Below are positions 43,501 to 55,566 of a stretch of DNA of 64,000 bases, piece by piece. The notes below the pieces were generated by a model, which saw only the letters and a program-made list of their open reading frames with translations, had not been told where the DNA came from and did no database searches. Numbering within the stretch: the stretch's first letter is position 1; each line of letters begins with the position of its first letter. The DNA is from Setoptus koraiensis. Lineage: Eukaryota; Arthropoda. A program made the position numbers and the translations under genes. The DNA is taken from the NCBI GenBank assembly GCA_048013815.1, contig CM106585.1, forward strand, positions 19,840,001 to 19,904,000, in the 5' to 3' direction.

Positions 43501-46500
43501 TCAGTCTCGGGTGACCAATTCTGTGTCACTCTCGAACGTCGAGTACTGCTGCTGAAGGGCCCTGAGAATGTCGTGATAATTGTTCAGCTGATCATATCTG
43601 TTTGTCGTTGCGTTTCTCGCAATTTTTCGGCTGGCATGAGGATAGTGATTGGGCGCCGACTCGATCATTGTGTCTTGCTGCTCTCTTTGGTTTTGCTGCT
43701 CTTGGCGCAATTGTTGCTGATGCTGCTGTTGTCGCTGTTGTTGTTGTTGTTGCTGGTGCTGCAGCGACGAGCCGCTACGCGGTTTCATCGCGGGCGCCGG
43801 CGGTTTCTTGATTGCGGGCTTAGTGGAACTCTGGCACGACAGGGCAAACTTGAGATCTTTTATCATTTCTTCGCACATTGAGTCGCGATTTGCGCTCGTC
43901 TTGCGCGATTTCCACATAAATTCCGCAATGGCAAACAGGAAGCTGAGCCCGAGGCCGCCCAGCAGCACGACAAATACGCCGCCCACATTGCCCAAACTGA
44001 GCTCGGTGACAACGCCCCCCTTGACGTCGTCAGTACAGGTTCCGCCGCCCCGTCGCTCCTTCCACCAGCGATTTTTCAGTATGTGTAGCACGCCGTTCTC
44101 TTGCAAATGCAAAATGCCCTCGCTCAACAGGGTCCGATAGGGCCGCTTCCGGGTTGGCTTTTTGCTGGTGGCAACGCCGTAGCCCTTGCTGTCGAGCAGG
44201 CCGCCTATCTGGGTGAGATTGCAATTGCGCTCCGTGATGTACTCTATGGAGGTGGACTCCATGAAGAAGGCAAATTTGCCCTCTTCGACGCGCTCTTGGC
44301 CCTCGTCGTTGCTCTTCACGTAGGTCTTGTATTTTTCCATTGTCTGACCAATTCGTTTATAAGTGTCAATGTGCGAATCGCTGAAGAAGGTGCACGTTGT
44401 TCCCGACTCGACGCACCCGTACCTAATCTCTTGTTGAACGCTCAAATCTTTGGCATTCTCAATGGGATAAACCACCTTTTCCACTGTGAGAAAAGCGGCC
44501 AAATTGGCCGTGTAAGACGATATCATAATCAGCGTGAAAAAATACCAAATGCCCGCAATAGTTCGGGTAGACATGGACCGGGGCGTTAAATCGCTGCCCT
44601 GTTGCATGAGCGAGCCAGTTGTAAACCAAAATGAGTTCATTAGCGAGAAATTGTTTCGCATTACAATCTCGTTGCTGTCGTGCAAATCTTGCCTACACGG
44701 ATGCGGATTGGCCCATTCGTAGGGCGACAAGCGGCCCACAAAAAACAGCAACGTACTAATGCTTGCGTAGGCGGCCACCACGTAGGCCCACACGTCGCTG
44801 GAGAAGGGCGACAAAAACGAGAACAGGGTATTCTGTTTGGTGGTTGGCTTCTTGAACAGTATGGATATGCCCGTGTTCATAAACGGCAACGTAAAATCGA
44901 CAGCTTCCTCGCGTTGCGACGTTATGGTCAAATCTACGATGGCCAAATCGGCCTTGCCCGATATTATTTCGCCTATCATGCCGTTCCACGATTGGGTGCC
45001 GTTCTTGTGCTTGATTTTGGCCCCGTACTTGCCGTCGTCCACCTCCTTGAAGCGATACTTGAAGCCCACCAATTTCGACAATTCGTGTATGAGGTCTACC
45101 GCAAAGCCCTCGTACTGATTGTTGCCCTCTTGCTTGTTTGGGGTCTCCTTGAGCATGAAATAAGGCTGCGTCCGTCTGGTGGTCACTATGAGTGTCTCCA
45201 TGTCGTCGCTAGAATCGAGAAAGATCCTCTGAAATAGCTGCTCGTTCACCATGAGCGCCCCAGAACCAGATTTGGCCTTGTCGAATTTTGGATGCAGCAG
45301 CGCCACAACTTCCGGTGTAGCGGCTGGCCGATTTTCGATGTTGAGTTGTGCATTGGACAAAGATGGCGCTAGCATCACTGGACCACTTGTTGCCATTGTG
45401 TCGTCTTGCAATACTCTCGAACTCCTAACACTCGACGAATTGATGCGAACGCCGACAGCCTGACCAGTCTGGCCAGCCACGGAAAAATTGTACTGCTGAT
45501 AGTTGAAATTTTTCCTTGTCGATCCCTGTTGCTGTTGTTGCTGCTGCTGCGGCGGTTCGAATTGAGGCGCCCTATTGAAGGTCGACCAATTAATGTTGCT
45601 GCTGGCGCCGCCGCCGCTGCGCAAACTTCGCATATACGCCTCCGAATTCCACTGGCCCACCTTTATCAGGCCGATTGAGGGCGCCACAGTCATGAGGTCC
45701 AGAGTGAAGCCGGTGCGCAGGCCCCGCTCGTCGAAACTCACCAAACCGCTCAGGCCCGAAAACGTAATCCGGCGCATATAGTTAACGATTGAGCTGCCAT
45801 AGGGCCACGGATCGCCGTCTTTTGAGCACGATATTGGCTGAACGTCTATCGATTGGCCCGTGTCTAAATCGTTGAGGCCCAGCATCAACAGGAGCAGCCC
45901 GTCGTGAATGAGCGCACTTTTTGTTGATAATTTCAATTGAGCATTTCGCGCCATTTTATCCTGTTGCTCTAACAAATACGCATCTACGGCCCGCCGAGCC
46001 GGCCCGTTGTCATCGACACTGTCAGCTCCGTGCTTATTCTTGGTCTTTGAGGTCACGTCATCGTAGGCATGCGACGGCTCCAGGTAGCCGCTTGGGGTGT
46101 CAGAGTGAGGCGCGAAGTTGGCCTCTTTTCTTTGGGTGGACTTGAGACTTTTTTCGTTGTCGTTGTCGTCGTCGCACGCACTCGTACACAGTCCCAGGCT
46201 CCTCAGATAGGCCTCATCAAATTGCCTGGCAACACTAAAACCGTTGCCTGTATTGTCCGGTGGCCCGTTCGACGTGCTGGCCTCATTTGGGCTCACAGCG
46301 GCTTTGTTTCTGGCGCCTAAATCGAGATCACGAACCAGCTTGAACGACGTTATCAGGGTCTTGCTGTATTTGAAATCCTCTAAATCAATCATATGTAAAT
46401 CAAGCGATGCTATTAAATAACTGTATTTCTCTGTCATGCAACCCACTTGTTGAGCATGCTTCAAGGCCGTGTATAAATTCTCGTCTCTGACATCTAGCAA

Positions 46501-47674
46501 TACGTTTGTTTCGCCGGATAGTTTTAATTTCCAGAAGAGCTCTCTGAACGATGTGGTTTTTTCCCTCTTTTGAACATTGGCTAATTTTATAATTTTTTCA
46601 TCTGTTTCGCTTGTGTTGCCCGTTGCGCTGACAAGCCTTTCAGTTGCCATATTTGCGTCGTTGTAACTGGTGGCGTCCTCTTCGGCCAAAACTGTTTCGT
46701 CTTCGTAGGCTCCCAGTACTTGCTGGCTCGAGCGTGGCTTCGAACCAACCATATTGGCAGCGGAGAGCTTCTTTCCTGCCGAGGACGAAGACGACGAACT
46801 CAGCGTCGGCGAGTATTGAAACAGTCGAATTGACCATTTGCTTGTCCAAGTGCCCGACGATTCCCTAAACAGACTCTGCAACCTGATCATCGAGTCCGAA
46901 TCTTCGTACACTATGGCAAACGAGGTCCAATTCCAGGCGTTGAACAATTCTATGTAGGCGGCAGTCAACAATTGCGCTGGCGGATACAAATTGACCGTTA
47001 AGTCCTGGCGTTTTGGCGCGAAATCCGCGTGCATCTCTATATGGGGCACCTCTAGTGTATCACAGATTGATTGAACGTGTTGTATGCTTCTGCCGTTACT
47101 GGGACCGAAAATGGCCACCACTCCGGACAACAACAACTTGCAAACCCTGTCGTCGGCCTCAAACGAGCTGTCTCTATTGACCAATCGCTCTATCAGGGGC
47201 TCTATCAGTGGTCCACTATTAACTGGCTGGCTATTTTCGTTTGTGTCCCGCTGAAATCTTTCGTCAGGACCAAGCACCTCCGAATGGTGGCTGTTGTTTG
47301 CGATCAGCACCTCAGCTGCTTGCTGCGAATGGCCAGCGGAAAAAATTGATCTATCGTTCATCATTTGTATTGTCTTGATAAAAATATCCTCTTGTTCCAC
47401 ATTGGACTTCTCAAACAGGGCACCTGACAGATCGAATACAACAAGCATATTTGCGTCAGAATACACTCAAACTCAGCAATTTGCCATTATTGTTTGATAC
47501 TGATGTCGCCATGATGTTTCATTTTTCTATCGCTGCCCACTCACCTATGCGAATCAGATCCGGCATACCATGAACGTGCTGAAAACAATTTAATTCAAAA
47601 ATAACAATTATGGTGAATAGTAATAAATATTGCATGTAATTACTAACAGACTGGCTACTCTTTTTTTGATTCAT
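43501..47674 (-). CDS. Kainate-type ionotropic glutamate receptor
   Basis: Two exons: 47674-47545 (phase 1 donor G|GTGAGT) and 47423-43501, giving about 1350 residues. Exon 1 supplies a signal peptide (core YLLLFTIIVIFELNCF) and the start of the amino-terminal domain (PDLIRIG). Spliced, it reads RIGGALFEKS, as in kainate receptors. An earlier in-frame ATG at 47785 is also possible. The ligand-binding lobes carry YEGFAVDLIHELSKLVGF, DLTITSQREEAVDF with the glutamate-binding Arg, GTTCTFF and MESTSIEYITERNCNLTQIG with the binding Glu. Pore and M3 are SLMQQGSDL (unedited Gln at the Q/R site) and SSYTANLAAFLTVE. The ATD (about 700 residues) is far longer than usual because of Ser-, Asp- and Gln-rich insertions. 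The cytosolic tail has poly-Gln. The Pro that usually precedes LTIT is Asp here, which could alter ligand binding. Confidence 0.92.
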
Positions 47675-47785
47675 TAAACTAATCACTTTATAATTTGACA
47701 ATTGCATGGAATCAATCAGCACATCCACACGGCCACGTCCATTGTCGATAGTTGAATAAATATGACTTTTTTCTCTCCGCCCCAT

Positions 47786-49900
47786 GTTCACTGAATACTG
47801 TTGTTCGAAGCAATGACCTCGTTATTGAGCATAGCGGCGAATTCGTCGTGGCCTCCTATTAATGATTGTTATTTCCAGCTGAACATTATCTAACTTGATA
47901 CCATTATGTATAGAATTGGTGCTATAAAATTGGCTGGATTGTTGCTAATGGAACTTGGCACGCACAATAGTTTGAATGGGGAGAAAATTTTTAATGTTAT
48001 TATTATCATCGTCGACGAGTGAGCTATTTTCAGACGGCTGAACTTTGGATACTTTGATCTTTCATGGAAGATTGACGATTTTCGATGGAAAGGAAATTTT
48101 TCGAGTGAAGCTAGCTTTCAGTTTTTCAGAAAATCTTTTTTCTAGGCATGTCAACACTGAAAAAGTGGAGAAATTCTCCCAGATTGCTGCATCTTTTATA
48201 AGTTTCTCAACTTTTGAAGCTTTCGACACAAGTGGCTTCGCCCTTCGGAGAGTAGCCACTTGTGTCATGACACCATGTGTGCTTCGCCTTGAAAAAAGAA
48301 ACAATTTTCGCTCACTTTTTTCGATACTTTTTGAACTATTATTTTTTTTTCCAAAATCACGTCAATGTTTTTCGGAGAACGTTCGGAGGAATCTTGAGAG
48401 TCGCTGAATTTCTCAGATTATTCGAGTCGCTTAAATCTTTAATTTAGGAGTTTTCGGTGGAGAAAAAAATGAACGGGTATCAGCTTGACTCTCCTTTTTT
48501 GACCTCAAAGATAATTAATATTTCTGAGCGCGGATCAGCGTATCCACAGGACTCTCCCTCCCTATAGAAGCTCACACTAAACTAAATAATCTGAAAAGCT
48601 GGTTGCGGTTCTATGTTCTGAACTATCTATTTAGCGCTCTCTTACTATATTTCGGATGACTCTTCTGGCACATATAAATTGTTAGCTCGCCTCGATAGAC
48701 ATCTCGACAATTTCCGGTGATGATAATGTGAAAATTGTTGACAGTCGCCGTGAGTATTGCATCAACGCTTGTGTTTAGACTGTTATTAGCATGTAATTTG
48801 CATGCGACAATGCGCGAATGCGGTCGCCCCCGCGCTGACGGCTCAATTTCGTGCACGAGTTCAGAGCAAAGAATGTTGTATTGTATTGCATAATGGCATC
48901 TAGCGCTTTGTTCGCATGGAAAATTTGCTTCGTGCGACATATATCATACAAAGAGAACCGAATCAATCAAATAACTCGATCATTGTGCGACTAACGCGGC
49001 GACAAGATGATTGAAAATATCTTGTGTCGCTGCTGGCTTGTGATTGTGAGGCCACGATGATTCAGTGAGAATCATCGGTCAAATAAGCAGTCAGACAAGC
49101 AGTCAAGTGAGTAGCGGTGTCGAGTGATCCTCACAAACAACCACACGTGCCAGATCAATTGAAGTGCTTCCTGAAAGTCTCAGATGGTAGCGAATTGTGG
49201 ATATATCGAATTCCATTGGCGGATTGGCAAATTCCGATGGCGCTACTTACAGGATTATCGGTGCCAGTCGAAAACGACAAACAAGACTATATGATGAGCT
49301 GGCTGGCCTCGTGTATAATAATGATGGTGCGTGGTTCATCTAATTGACGAGACTTGAAGTAACGGCACTTTCATCTGTGTAGCTGCACTTGCGATGCCAC
49401 TGATCAGGCCTCATCGTCGGCCATGCTATTTATAACACTGTACACAAGTTGTTTAGCTGGCGCTTCCGACGATTTGCTGGTACTCGTTAAAACTGATAAA
49501 CTCTCTGGGTGTTGCGCTCTGGTCAGTTTATATCACTGACATCACTGGTCGCCTTGTCGACTTGTGTGCAAATCAGTCGCGTAATAATAAAGTTTTGCTG
49601 GGGGCCCGTTATATTGACGTTATATTGCTCGTATCGAGTCGATCTGCGTCTCTGGTCTGAGCAGATTCGACCGAGCCACGCGAGCGAGGGGCCACCGAAG
49701 ATTTCGGCCAGATAATGCGTGCGTTTTTCGCTCTGCGCCGCTGTATTTATTATGTATTTTATTTCCGAAAATCTCTTCTCTTTTTTTTTTCGCTGGCGCA
49801 ATGATTTTTATGTGTGTTGAACGCTAATGGCAATTTTTCGCGCTCGCACCAATTGCACTTTTGTAGCTTTGTTGGCGCTGTGGCCGCTTGTCGAGTGTTA
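47786..49900. other. Non-coding region upstream of the glutamate receptor
   Basis: AT-rich DNA that holds the receptor promoter, a 13-bp-arm inverted repeat at 48225-48266 inside a possible transposon-like stretch (about 48000-48420), and a short inverted repeat (ACGATGATT/AATCATCG) near 49060. An open stretch at 49117-49320 ends at a donor-like GTGCGT but lacks an upstream ATG and matches nothing I know. No gene called. Confidence 0.4.
48225..48266. repeat. Inverted repeat, 13-bp perfect arms
   Basis: GACACAAGTGGCT (48225-48237) and AGCCACTTGTGTC (48254-48266) are exact inverse complements around a 16-bp loop. The context is T-rich and TE-like. Confidence 0.85.
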
Positions 49901-51775
49901 ATTTGCTTGTCTCGTTTCGTTATCTCTATCTCTAGACTGGTTTGATTCGCTTGCTCCATTTATTCACTTGTTTGCTGGTGACGGAGGCGGCGGTGTAGCT
50001 GGCACAAATTCATTTGATTATCTGCATTTGGTGGGTGCTAGCCAACTCAACTCTAGCGTGGCTGGCCTCATTGTGGGCGCTGGCCTGCTCGGTTTTGCCG
50101 GCACTGTGCGTTGCATTTTGGGGCTCGCCGGCTGGCAGTCGGCTGATCCGAGGAGTTGCGCGCCATCTCATACGCGCTGTGAGTGTGCGTGCGCGCCCCC
50201 TCCGAGAATATAATGTAATTTCGATCCGTTCACGAAACCGTTCCAACAAACAAAACTTTTGTGCTAACCTCATGCAAACAGAATCGGGCCCCAGTCTATG
50301 GTTGAACGCGGGCACTTTGTCGCCGAAACAGCCTGCCAGCGCTCGAACGAACGCGGAACCGAATTCATCCGAGCCGCGCTGAGACGATTCGACTTTAGAC
50401 TTTAACCGTTCGAGTCGAACGGTTCGAGGCAACCCGAGTCGCGCCAAAGCAAACAGTCGGCGAGGTGACTATTTGTGTTTGCGCTCGCTGTTGAGAGCGC
50501 CACGAGAGTGTCGTTGCGGCGCCCCGCTCGCCGTTATTTGTGCTGATGAGCTGACGCGAGTCATGCACCGGTCACGGGGGACGAAATTGAGGCCCGCCAA
50601 GCGGTGTTAAACTGTTGCGGGCGAATTTAATTTGTTTGCCGATTGGGGGCACGCTTGAGACTTGAGACGGCGCTGTTAGAACACAATTGGCAGTTTACGC
50701 CGCGCGCCAAACAACAATTGGCCCCACACACAGCATGTGGAGTGGAGAGTCTAGAGGCCGCAAACAACTAACCTAAACGCATATTGTAATGATCGTCGAT
50801 TTTGTCTGGGTGTGTGTCGCCGCCTTGCCAAGTACCTTTCGAGGGGGCCCCAGTATCTACTTAAGTTAAACGGAGGAAAGTTAAACTGTCCACTCGTCTG
50901 ATTAATCTGGCCGGCTGGCCAGCCTGCCAGTCAGGCCGCCAGTTGGCGTCATTAATCTGTCTCCTTGGCTGGCTGGCTGGCTGGCTGGCGGGCCGCTAAT
51001 GAGCCCGCCAGACACACACTGACACATCGCCGGCCGGGCATAATGGGGCCCGATTGGGTGCAGCGCCGTTATCTGGCGGTCGTATCAGCGCAAACAAGTG
51101 TTGTACACACAACCGAGCTAATGTTACATGGCGCGATACAAGGGCGCTGATATGGCCGTGATACAAGTTATTATATAACTTGCGACGCTCGCTTGTTGCG
51201 AGTTGCATGGGGGCGCTGGGCCAATTGGCGCCCTACGAAAGACGCACGGCAGACAAATTGGCCGACGCAGACACTAACATGTGTTGTGCGTATATAATAA
51301 TTACATAACTGGGCCGCTATTGTGCCCGCGCCGTTATATCATAGCACTCATATGAGCAATTTCACTCACTATTCAGCATTTCGATTGCGAGTGCCGGGCG
51401 CCAGGTGAGCCACGTCTTGGCGATATCATCACGTGCTGCAGCGGCTAATGTGAGCGAGGTGTACATCACTAGTCCATTATGATCACCATTAATTGTTGTT
51501 ATTGTCCGACGCGCGGCGCCATTGTGGTGGCTCGTTGTGGAGTGTTTGTGTGTGTGTGTCGCCGCAAACTAACTGCCAGTCACTCGCTAAATAAGTTACA
51601 AAAGCCAGTTGTGATGTAATAATCGTAATTTGTTGTTGTTACCTGTGTGTTATGCTGCAACTGTGTTGTAGTTTTGCCCAGGTAAGTGTCAGCGGCAGCA
51701 GCTCGATGCAAATGGCAGATAGAGATGCCATTGGCCGCAATGTTTGTAGCCGTTTGAGGCCCCCCGACTCAGAAG

Positions 51776-51815
51776 TTGTGAGGCCTTGTGAGGCCTTGTG
51801 AGGCCTTGCGAGGCC
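51776..51815. repeat. 10-bp tandem repeat AGGCCTTGTG
   Basis: About four units of AGGCCTTGTG, the last diverged to AGGCCTTGCG. Confidence 0.85.
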
Positions 51816-52151
51816 GTTTGTGGCGCCACAAGCGGCCACTTGACTCGGCTCGCAAGTCCGCATGTGTTGGCAACTGCGTTTAATCAAGAAAAACATCATC
51901 ATGTGACACGCGACACCCGAGATTGGCTGACATTGAGAGCCGCTTGTGCCGCCAGACAAGCTTGCATTGGGTGTCTCTGCCAGCCAATGCAAGCCGATTC
52001 GGCCAGCGCGGGGCCCCAGCTAATGACGCAACATAAATAACCACCGCAAGCAGTTAAGTTGAGCATCAAGCCCGCGCGCTGTGTCAGCAGCGGTCGTCCG
52101 CTGCCAGTGCCAAACTAACATTTGCGCCCCTAAACACACATCTCTACCTCT

Positions 52152-52196
52152 ACCTTTTATACCTTTTATACCTTTTATACCTTTCATACCTTTCAT
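52152..52196 (-). repeat. 9-bp tandem repeat forming TATA-box-like words
   Basis: Five 9-bp units. On the minus strand three read ATAAAAGGT and two ATGAAAGGT, so GGTATAAAAGG, a strong TATA-box match, recurs in series. Confidence 0.9.
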
Positions 52197-53161
52197 ATAT
52201 GCGCATTCGAGACACCGCCGATATGTCGCGAGATGCATCGCGCCAAAGTGCCCAGCACCCCCTTATTGCCTAGCTTACCTTTTGCTTTCAACTCTGTCCG
52301 CTGTCCGCGCTGCCGCTCACGGCTCACAAAATGTGACTCGCAACAACATGACACTTGAGCTATTGTAGTCGGGCCCACCCCCGGACCCGTGGGCCCCATC
52401 GCGGCCGTTTGCGCGGTCCGGTCGGTCTCGAGTTTGCAGCTTGTCGTGTGAGCTCGCAGCTCGTCCGGTCGGCCGAATTGCGACGCGGTGACGGCCCGCG
52501 CGCGCATTTCACTCCAACGGCGACGAACATCACCAAAATCGCCACCAGCGTCCGCCCCCACCGACCACACACACGCACACACACACGCACACACACAACA
52601 TTGTTTGCACAAAGGAGGGGCGGAACTGGGCCCGGGCGAGCCGGTGGCTTCATTTGGGGGTCGTCGACATTGATGCCCGAGCCACCAAGATGATCTATTG
52701 CGGGCCGCAACGACGCGCGCCGCACGCCACACAACAAATCAAATGGCGCGGTCCCCGCGGACCGGGCCACGGGCCTGACATGGGGCCTCGCGCGCGCGCC
52801 CCATTTTACTCATTTCACCTGACGAGAGGCGTCAATTTGTCTGCCAGCCGCGTCGTTTGTTGTCGTTTGTCGGCGAACCGGGTCGCTTGGCCTCTCGCGG
52901 CGCCCCTGCCCGGCAGCGCCCCTACCTCGCAGCGCCCCTGCAGATGTACAATAGTGAGCGAGAGGGGGGGTTCTCACGGTGCAATAATAAATTATTATAT
53001 TGGCATTGTTTGTTTTTGCGGCGCCGCCAACCGGTAGAAAAACAAACCGATGGCACGAAATCGCTAACAACCCACGAATCGACCGAACCGTCGCGCAACC
53101 ATTCGAAGCGTCGCGCAAACGATCGAAACTCCATGACTGTCCGCCAGTTATCCAGTCGTCG

Positions 53162-53196
53162 AATTGTGTTGCTCGATCGTTGCGAGCAACACAATT
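53162..53196. repeat. Perfect 14-bp stem-loop
   Basis: AATTGTGTTGCTCG (53162-53175) and CGAGCAACACAATT (53183-53196) pair perfectly around a 7-nt loop. Confidence 0.9.
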
Positions 53197-54425
53197 GCAG
53201 AAAAATAGTTTTCCAGTGCAAAACATGAAAAATGAGCAGCGATGGCGAAATTGCGTATCAATACAAAATGAGTAGATATGAATTGAGCGCCGGCAATGAA
53301 TACCAACTTGGCATTAGCGAGATGCTCGCCGCTTTTATTGTGTCGATACCGAACTTACATAATAATACTTATATAATAATGCGAATGTCACATTATTGCA
53401 TTATACACTATTATACAACAGTGACGTTTATATTGACTCACAGACCCTTGTCCGAAATTTTGGCCCATTACGCCGACAACAACAACGGTGTCCAGTTGTT
53501 CGATCGCCGGCTCGATCGGTCGATGCAAACAATGTTGGCTGGTGAGATAAGAAGACGAAGAAGAATCAAATATCGCCAAATAATTTCGTCATTACCAGCT
53601 ACTCACTACAACTAACGCTATAATAGCTGAACGTTGCTATTGCGTCATCAATAGTTGCAGCGATTGGTCGAGAGTAGCAACTTGCTGTAATGCTGTGCAT
53701 TTCCCATACACCAGCTTGCGGTCAATCAAATTGGTGGCTAGATCTGGCAAGCTAGCTGTTTCGGGCTTGGCCAGTGCAACGGGGGCCTTGTTTGGTAGCG
53801 GAGATGGTATCTCTCGGTGATGGATAGCGCTGTTAACGACAGCAAATAAATATTGTTGTCTCTCTGTTGTTGCTGTTGTTGCTGTTGTTGTTGTTGCTGT
53901 TGTTGCCGCTGTTGTTGTTGTTGTTGTTATTGCTGTGTTACGTAATAACATTGTTATAACCGCCAATTGTGTATGTATGTACATTTTGGGCAACACACAC
54001 ACACACACACTTGCACGCGATTACACCATCGCGCCACACCAATAAAGCTGTAGCTTTAAATCAAACTGGCGGCCCGCCGGTGCGCCCTCTTAGCGGCCCG
54101 CCGGTCAGACATCCGCCGGTCGGACATCCGCCCGTCGCCAGCACAAACCACAAAATCTGCCCGCACACGCCTTCCGGTCGGCCGGTTCACCCGGCCACGA
54201 CACACCTCCAACTTCCTGGCCGACCTGGCCGATTGCGACTGGCGTCGTGTGGCTCGACCTTGCGAGCAACGCTCACGCTCTCGGGGCCAGACAACACGAG
54301 CTGTACAAACAATTCAAGGTGGATCGGGTTAATCGGGCACCTCGAAGGGCCCGCGGCTGTCCCGCTGACCGAGCCTCCCGCTTGCGCCCCCATCCGGTTG
54401 CTGGATTCGCGTCGCCGGCCTGCGT

Positions 54426-54454
54426 TATAAAAGGAAAAAAGCACACATTCAGTC
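54426..54454 (+). promoter_or_regulatory. TATA box plus initiator core promoter
   Basis: TATAAAAG at 54426-54433 is followed by the arthropod initiator TCAGTC at 54449-54454. The putative +1 A is 54451, 25 bp after the first T of the TATA box. This is slightly closer than the commonest spacing, but both elements are canonical. No recognisable coding sequence follows within the next kilobase, so it may drive a non-coding RNA or a 5' exon spliced outside the window. Confidence 0.45.
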
Positions 54455-55141
54455 AATACTCACAGCCAGTGGCGTAATCACCGTCATCATCAATCACCGG
54501 CCAACTTGTGATTTATTGGCCTCATAAATTCATCATAATAGCCGCCAGTGGGCTCAAGTTTCCCAATTGCTGCCACTAACTGTTACACTCCGACGCATAT
54601 TACACACATCGGCGCCAGTCGCCGACAGCAAGCGCGTCTCGTCGTGCTCGATCCGAGTCACATGATACGCGCAATCACATCGGCCGCTTGACGATCGGCC
54701 GCTGGCGAGCTCAGGTCAGACGGCGGCCGATTTCGCGAGATATAGATTGATTTGGCGAGATTCGCCGGCGCTGATTGCAACCCCCAATTCGATCAACAAC
54801 AGACCAGACAAACGACGCCGACTGCCGTTGGCGGGCGGAAGGGGCGCTGGCAGCGTTAATTAGCTATTCAGTGATTCAATTAGCGGCGTTCATTACGCGC
54901 AAACATATGCAATCAGACACAATAAATCTTTTGTGCAACAGAGGCCCGCCGCAACGACTCGCGCCGGCTCCGGGGTCGCGTCCGAACGTGAAAGGGGGCC
55001 ACAGCGACGGCCACCGGTCTGTTGCGGCTTCGACGCGGGCCCCGTCGGTGGACCGCTCGTCGAGCCATTTTTTTCGTCTTCTTTTTGTTTACATCGTGTT
55101 CTTCGGGGCGATTTCTTTGGCGCACCGAAGAAATTTCTTTG

Positions 55142-55172
55142 GCACAGCGTGCCGAAGACCGGCACGCTGTGC
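55142..55172. repeat. Perfect 13-bp stem-loop
   Basis: GCACAGCGTGCCG (55142-55154) and CGGCACGCTGTGC (55160-55172) pair around a 5-nt loop. The sequence just upstream (GAAGAAATTTCTTTGG) is itself partly self-complementary. Confidence 0.9.
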
Positions 55173-55534
55173 GCCGTTTTGCGAGCCACTGCGCCGGCTC
55201 GCAAAAATTACACAACTGGCAATCGGCAATTTCAATTGAACAATTAGAAAGGCACACACACAATTAGACAATGGCCCCCAGACGACGACGCCGACGCCGA
55301 CTTATCGGCGGCGATATTATCGACATGTGGGCCACGTCGCGGGCGTGGGCGGCCTCGGCAAGCGCTCGGGGCGCCGTTTCTGGGCGCAGCCGGCCAGGGC
55401 CCCAGGTTCGGCGAGCTGGATTTTGTGTGCCATTGTGTCAGCTATTTGACAGCGGCCAGACAGGCCAACAAAATTTATTGTGCGCCCCTTGTTGGCCTGG
55501 GCACGCGCGGGCCTAGGCCAACAAGACGCCGGAG

Positions 55535-55566
55535 CGGACCTAGGCGCGCACCAGCGCCTAGGTCCG
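55535..55566. repeat. Perfect 13-bp stem-loop
   Basis: CGGACCTAGGCGC (55535-55547) and GCGCCTAGGTCCG (55554-55566) pair around a 6-nt loop. Another CCTAGG lies 24 bp upstream of the left arm. Confidence 0.9.

Larger units (their letters stand above)
49900..54400. other. GC-rich non-coding region, part 1
   Basis: From about 49.9 kb base composition turns GC-rich with many GGCC, TGGCC and GGGCCC words. Contents: a GGCT tetranucleotide run (about 50968-50990), a 10-bp AGGCCTTGTG array (about 51776-51815), a 9-bp array (52152-52196), CA runs (about 52566-52597 and 53994-54011), a perfect stem-loop (53162-53196), a GTT/GCT trinucleotide run (about 53856-53936) and an imperfect repeat of CCGCCGGTC words (about 54068-54135). 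The many open frames here overlap on several strands, lack a family match and reflect stop-poor DNA. I support no gene. Confidence 0.5.

Noticed and set aside
49117-49347. 76-residue frame ending at a donor-like site
   Set aside because: It begins with GTG, matches nothing known, and no partner exon could be found.
55271-55516. Arg-rich frame beginning MAPRRRRRRR
   Set aside because: It arises from a CGACGC-type trinucleotide repeat and continues without domain features.
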